6,617 bases of DNA, from NCBI GenBank assembly GCA_020025715.1, contig JAHHRQ010000088.1, positions 1-6,617 on the forward strand. The letters are read 5' to 3'. The DNA comes from Oscillospiraceae bacterium. GTDB lineage: Bacteria > Bacillota > Clostridia > Oscillospirales > Oscillospiraceae. The notes under the pieces are model-generated. The model was not told the origin of the DNA. It did not search any database and was given only the letters and a program-made list of their open reading frames with translations. The translations under genes were made by a program, and so were the position numbers. Of the stretch, positions 5,944 through 6,617 are shown one piece after another. Each line of letters opens with the position of its first letter. The first letter of the stretch is position 1.

Positions 5944-6617
5944 ATGAATAAAGTTATAATCATAGGCGGCGGAGCCTCCGGCATGATGGCCGCTCTCACA
6001 GCCGCCGAAAATAAAGAAAATAAGGTTATTCTCCTTGAGCGTCAGCAGCGTGTGGGAAGAAAGCTTCTCTCTACCGGAAACGGCCGCTGCAATCTTACAA
6101 ACATTTACGCCGAGGGTAAAAATTACCACGGTGAGCAGGCAGAATTTGCCCTGCCCGCTTTAAACGCCTTTCCTCCCGAAAAAGCGCTGGAATTTTTCCA
6201 CTCCCTCGGTCTTTTAACCGTAACTGAGCCCTCCGGCAGAGTCTATCCCCTTTCCGACTCTGCAAACAGCGTTCTGGATGTGCTGCGCTTTGCCATGGAT
6301 AAGGCAGGAATTGAGCTTCGCACCTCATGCACCGTAAAGGAAATTGCAAGGGGCAAAAAGGGCGGTTATGAGGTATACACCGACGACGGCAGACTGGATG
6401 CAGACTACCTTATAGTTGCCTGCGGCGGTGCCGCCGGCGCAAAGCTTGGCGGCGTTATGGACGGCTATGAGCTTTTAAAGCCTCTTGGCCACAAGCGCAC
6501 AAAGCTTCTGCCCTCCCTTGTTCAGCTTATATGCGAGGGTGATTTTACCCGCAGCTTAAAGGGTGTCCGCTGTGACTGTGCACTGAAGCTCGACGGCGGC
6601 GAATACGAAGGGGAGAG
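5944..6617 (+). CDS. HI0933/BaiN-like FAD-dependent oxidoreductase (partial, C-terminus outside window)
   Basis: The frame opens at 5944 and runs 224 codons to the window edge; full family members have about 400-420 residues, so roughly half is missing. MNKVIIIGGGASGMMAA (1-17) is the Rossmann dinucleotide motif GxGxxG-type for FAD, and LLERQQRVGRKLLSTGNGRCNLTN (30-53 region) contains the acidic strand end E32 and the family signature GRKLL-TGNGRCNLTN. SGRVYPLSDSANSVLDVL (97-114 region) and ACGGAAG (159-165) followed by GYELLKPLGH and LLPSLVQL are further family landmarks (PF03486, TIGR00275). Family members are flavoproteins of poorly known substrate; BaiN has been proposed to act in bile acid 7-dehydroxylation, but that role should not be transferred to every homologue. 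Its ribosome site AGAGG (5932-5936) lies within the last codons of the asparaginase gene, and the gap is 3 bases, so the two genes are cotranscribed and probably translationally coupled. Confidence 0.88.
   Translation, partial: MNKVIIIGGGASGMMAALTAAENKENKVILLERQQRVGRKLLSTGNGRCNLTNIYAEGKNYHGEQAEFALPALNAFPPEKALEFFHSLGLLTVTEPSGRVYPLSDSANSVLDVLRFAMDKAGIELRTSCTVKEIARGKKGGYEVYTDDGRLDADYLIVACGGAAGAKLGGVMDGYELLKPLGHKRTKLLPSLVQLICEGDFTRSLKGVRCDCALKLDGGEYEGE

Overview
The window looks like a piece of chromosome from a gut- or rumen-type Clostridia (Ruminococcaceae/Oscillospiraceae-like). This is inferred from moderate GC, strong AGGAGG-type ribosome binding sites, near-consensus sigma-A promoters, a Gram-positive style lipoprotein, and CotH/lamin-tail/Cthe_2159-type proteins typical of fibre-associated Firmicutes. 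No RNA gene, mobile element or CRISPR array was seen. The coding sequence is dense and falls into two divergent transcription units separated by about 210 bases (4730-4941).

Left unit, minus strand (about 4772 down to beyond base 1): a TTGACA-18-TATAAT promoter drives four tightly packed genes. In order of transcription they are: (1) a 793-residue membrane-anchored CotH-kinase protein with two lamin-tail domains and a chitobiase/hexosaminidase C-terminal-like domain; (2) a 240-residue VTC-domain (polyphosphate polymerase-like, triphosphate tunnel fold) protein; (3) a 220-residue DUF4956 membrane protein overlapping gene 2 by 8 bases; (4) a lipoprotein of the Cthe_2159 carbohydrate-binding beta-helix family, cut by the left edge of the window. 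The tight spacing (24-base gap, 8-base overlap, 10-base gap) argues for one operon. Each family is known, but their joint function is not. A reasonable hypothesis is a cell-surface system that joins polyphosphate or phosphotransfer chemistry (VTC + DUF4956 at the membrane, CotH outside) to a surface carbohydrate-binding lipoprotein.

Right unit, plus strand (about 4899 onward): an extended -10 promoter (TTGCAA-17-TATAAT) drives a cytoplasmic type I L-asparaginase. It is followed after 3 bases by an HI0933/BaiN-family FAD flavoprotein, cut by the right edge. This looks like ordinary housekeeping metabolism with no evident link to the left operon.

The most interesting part is the left operon, especially the apparent split of a VTC-like complex into a soluble catalytic subunit and a separate translationally coupled membrane subunit, next to a kinase-fold protein predicted to face outside the cell.
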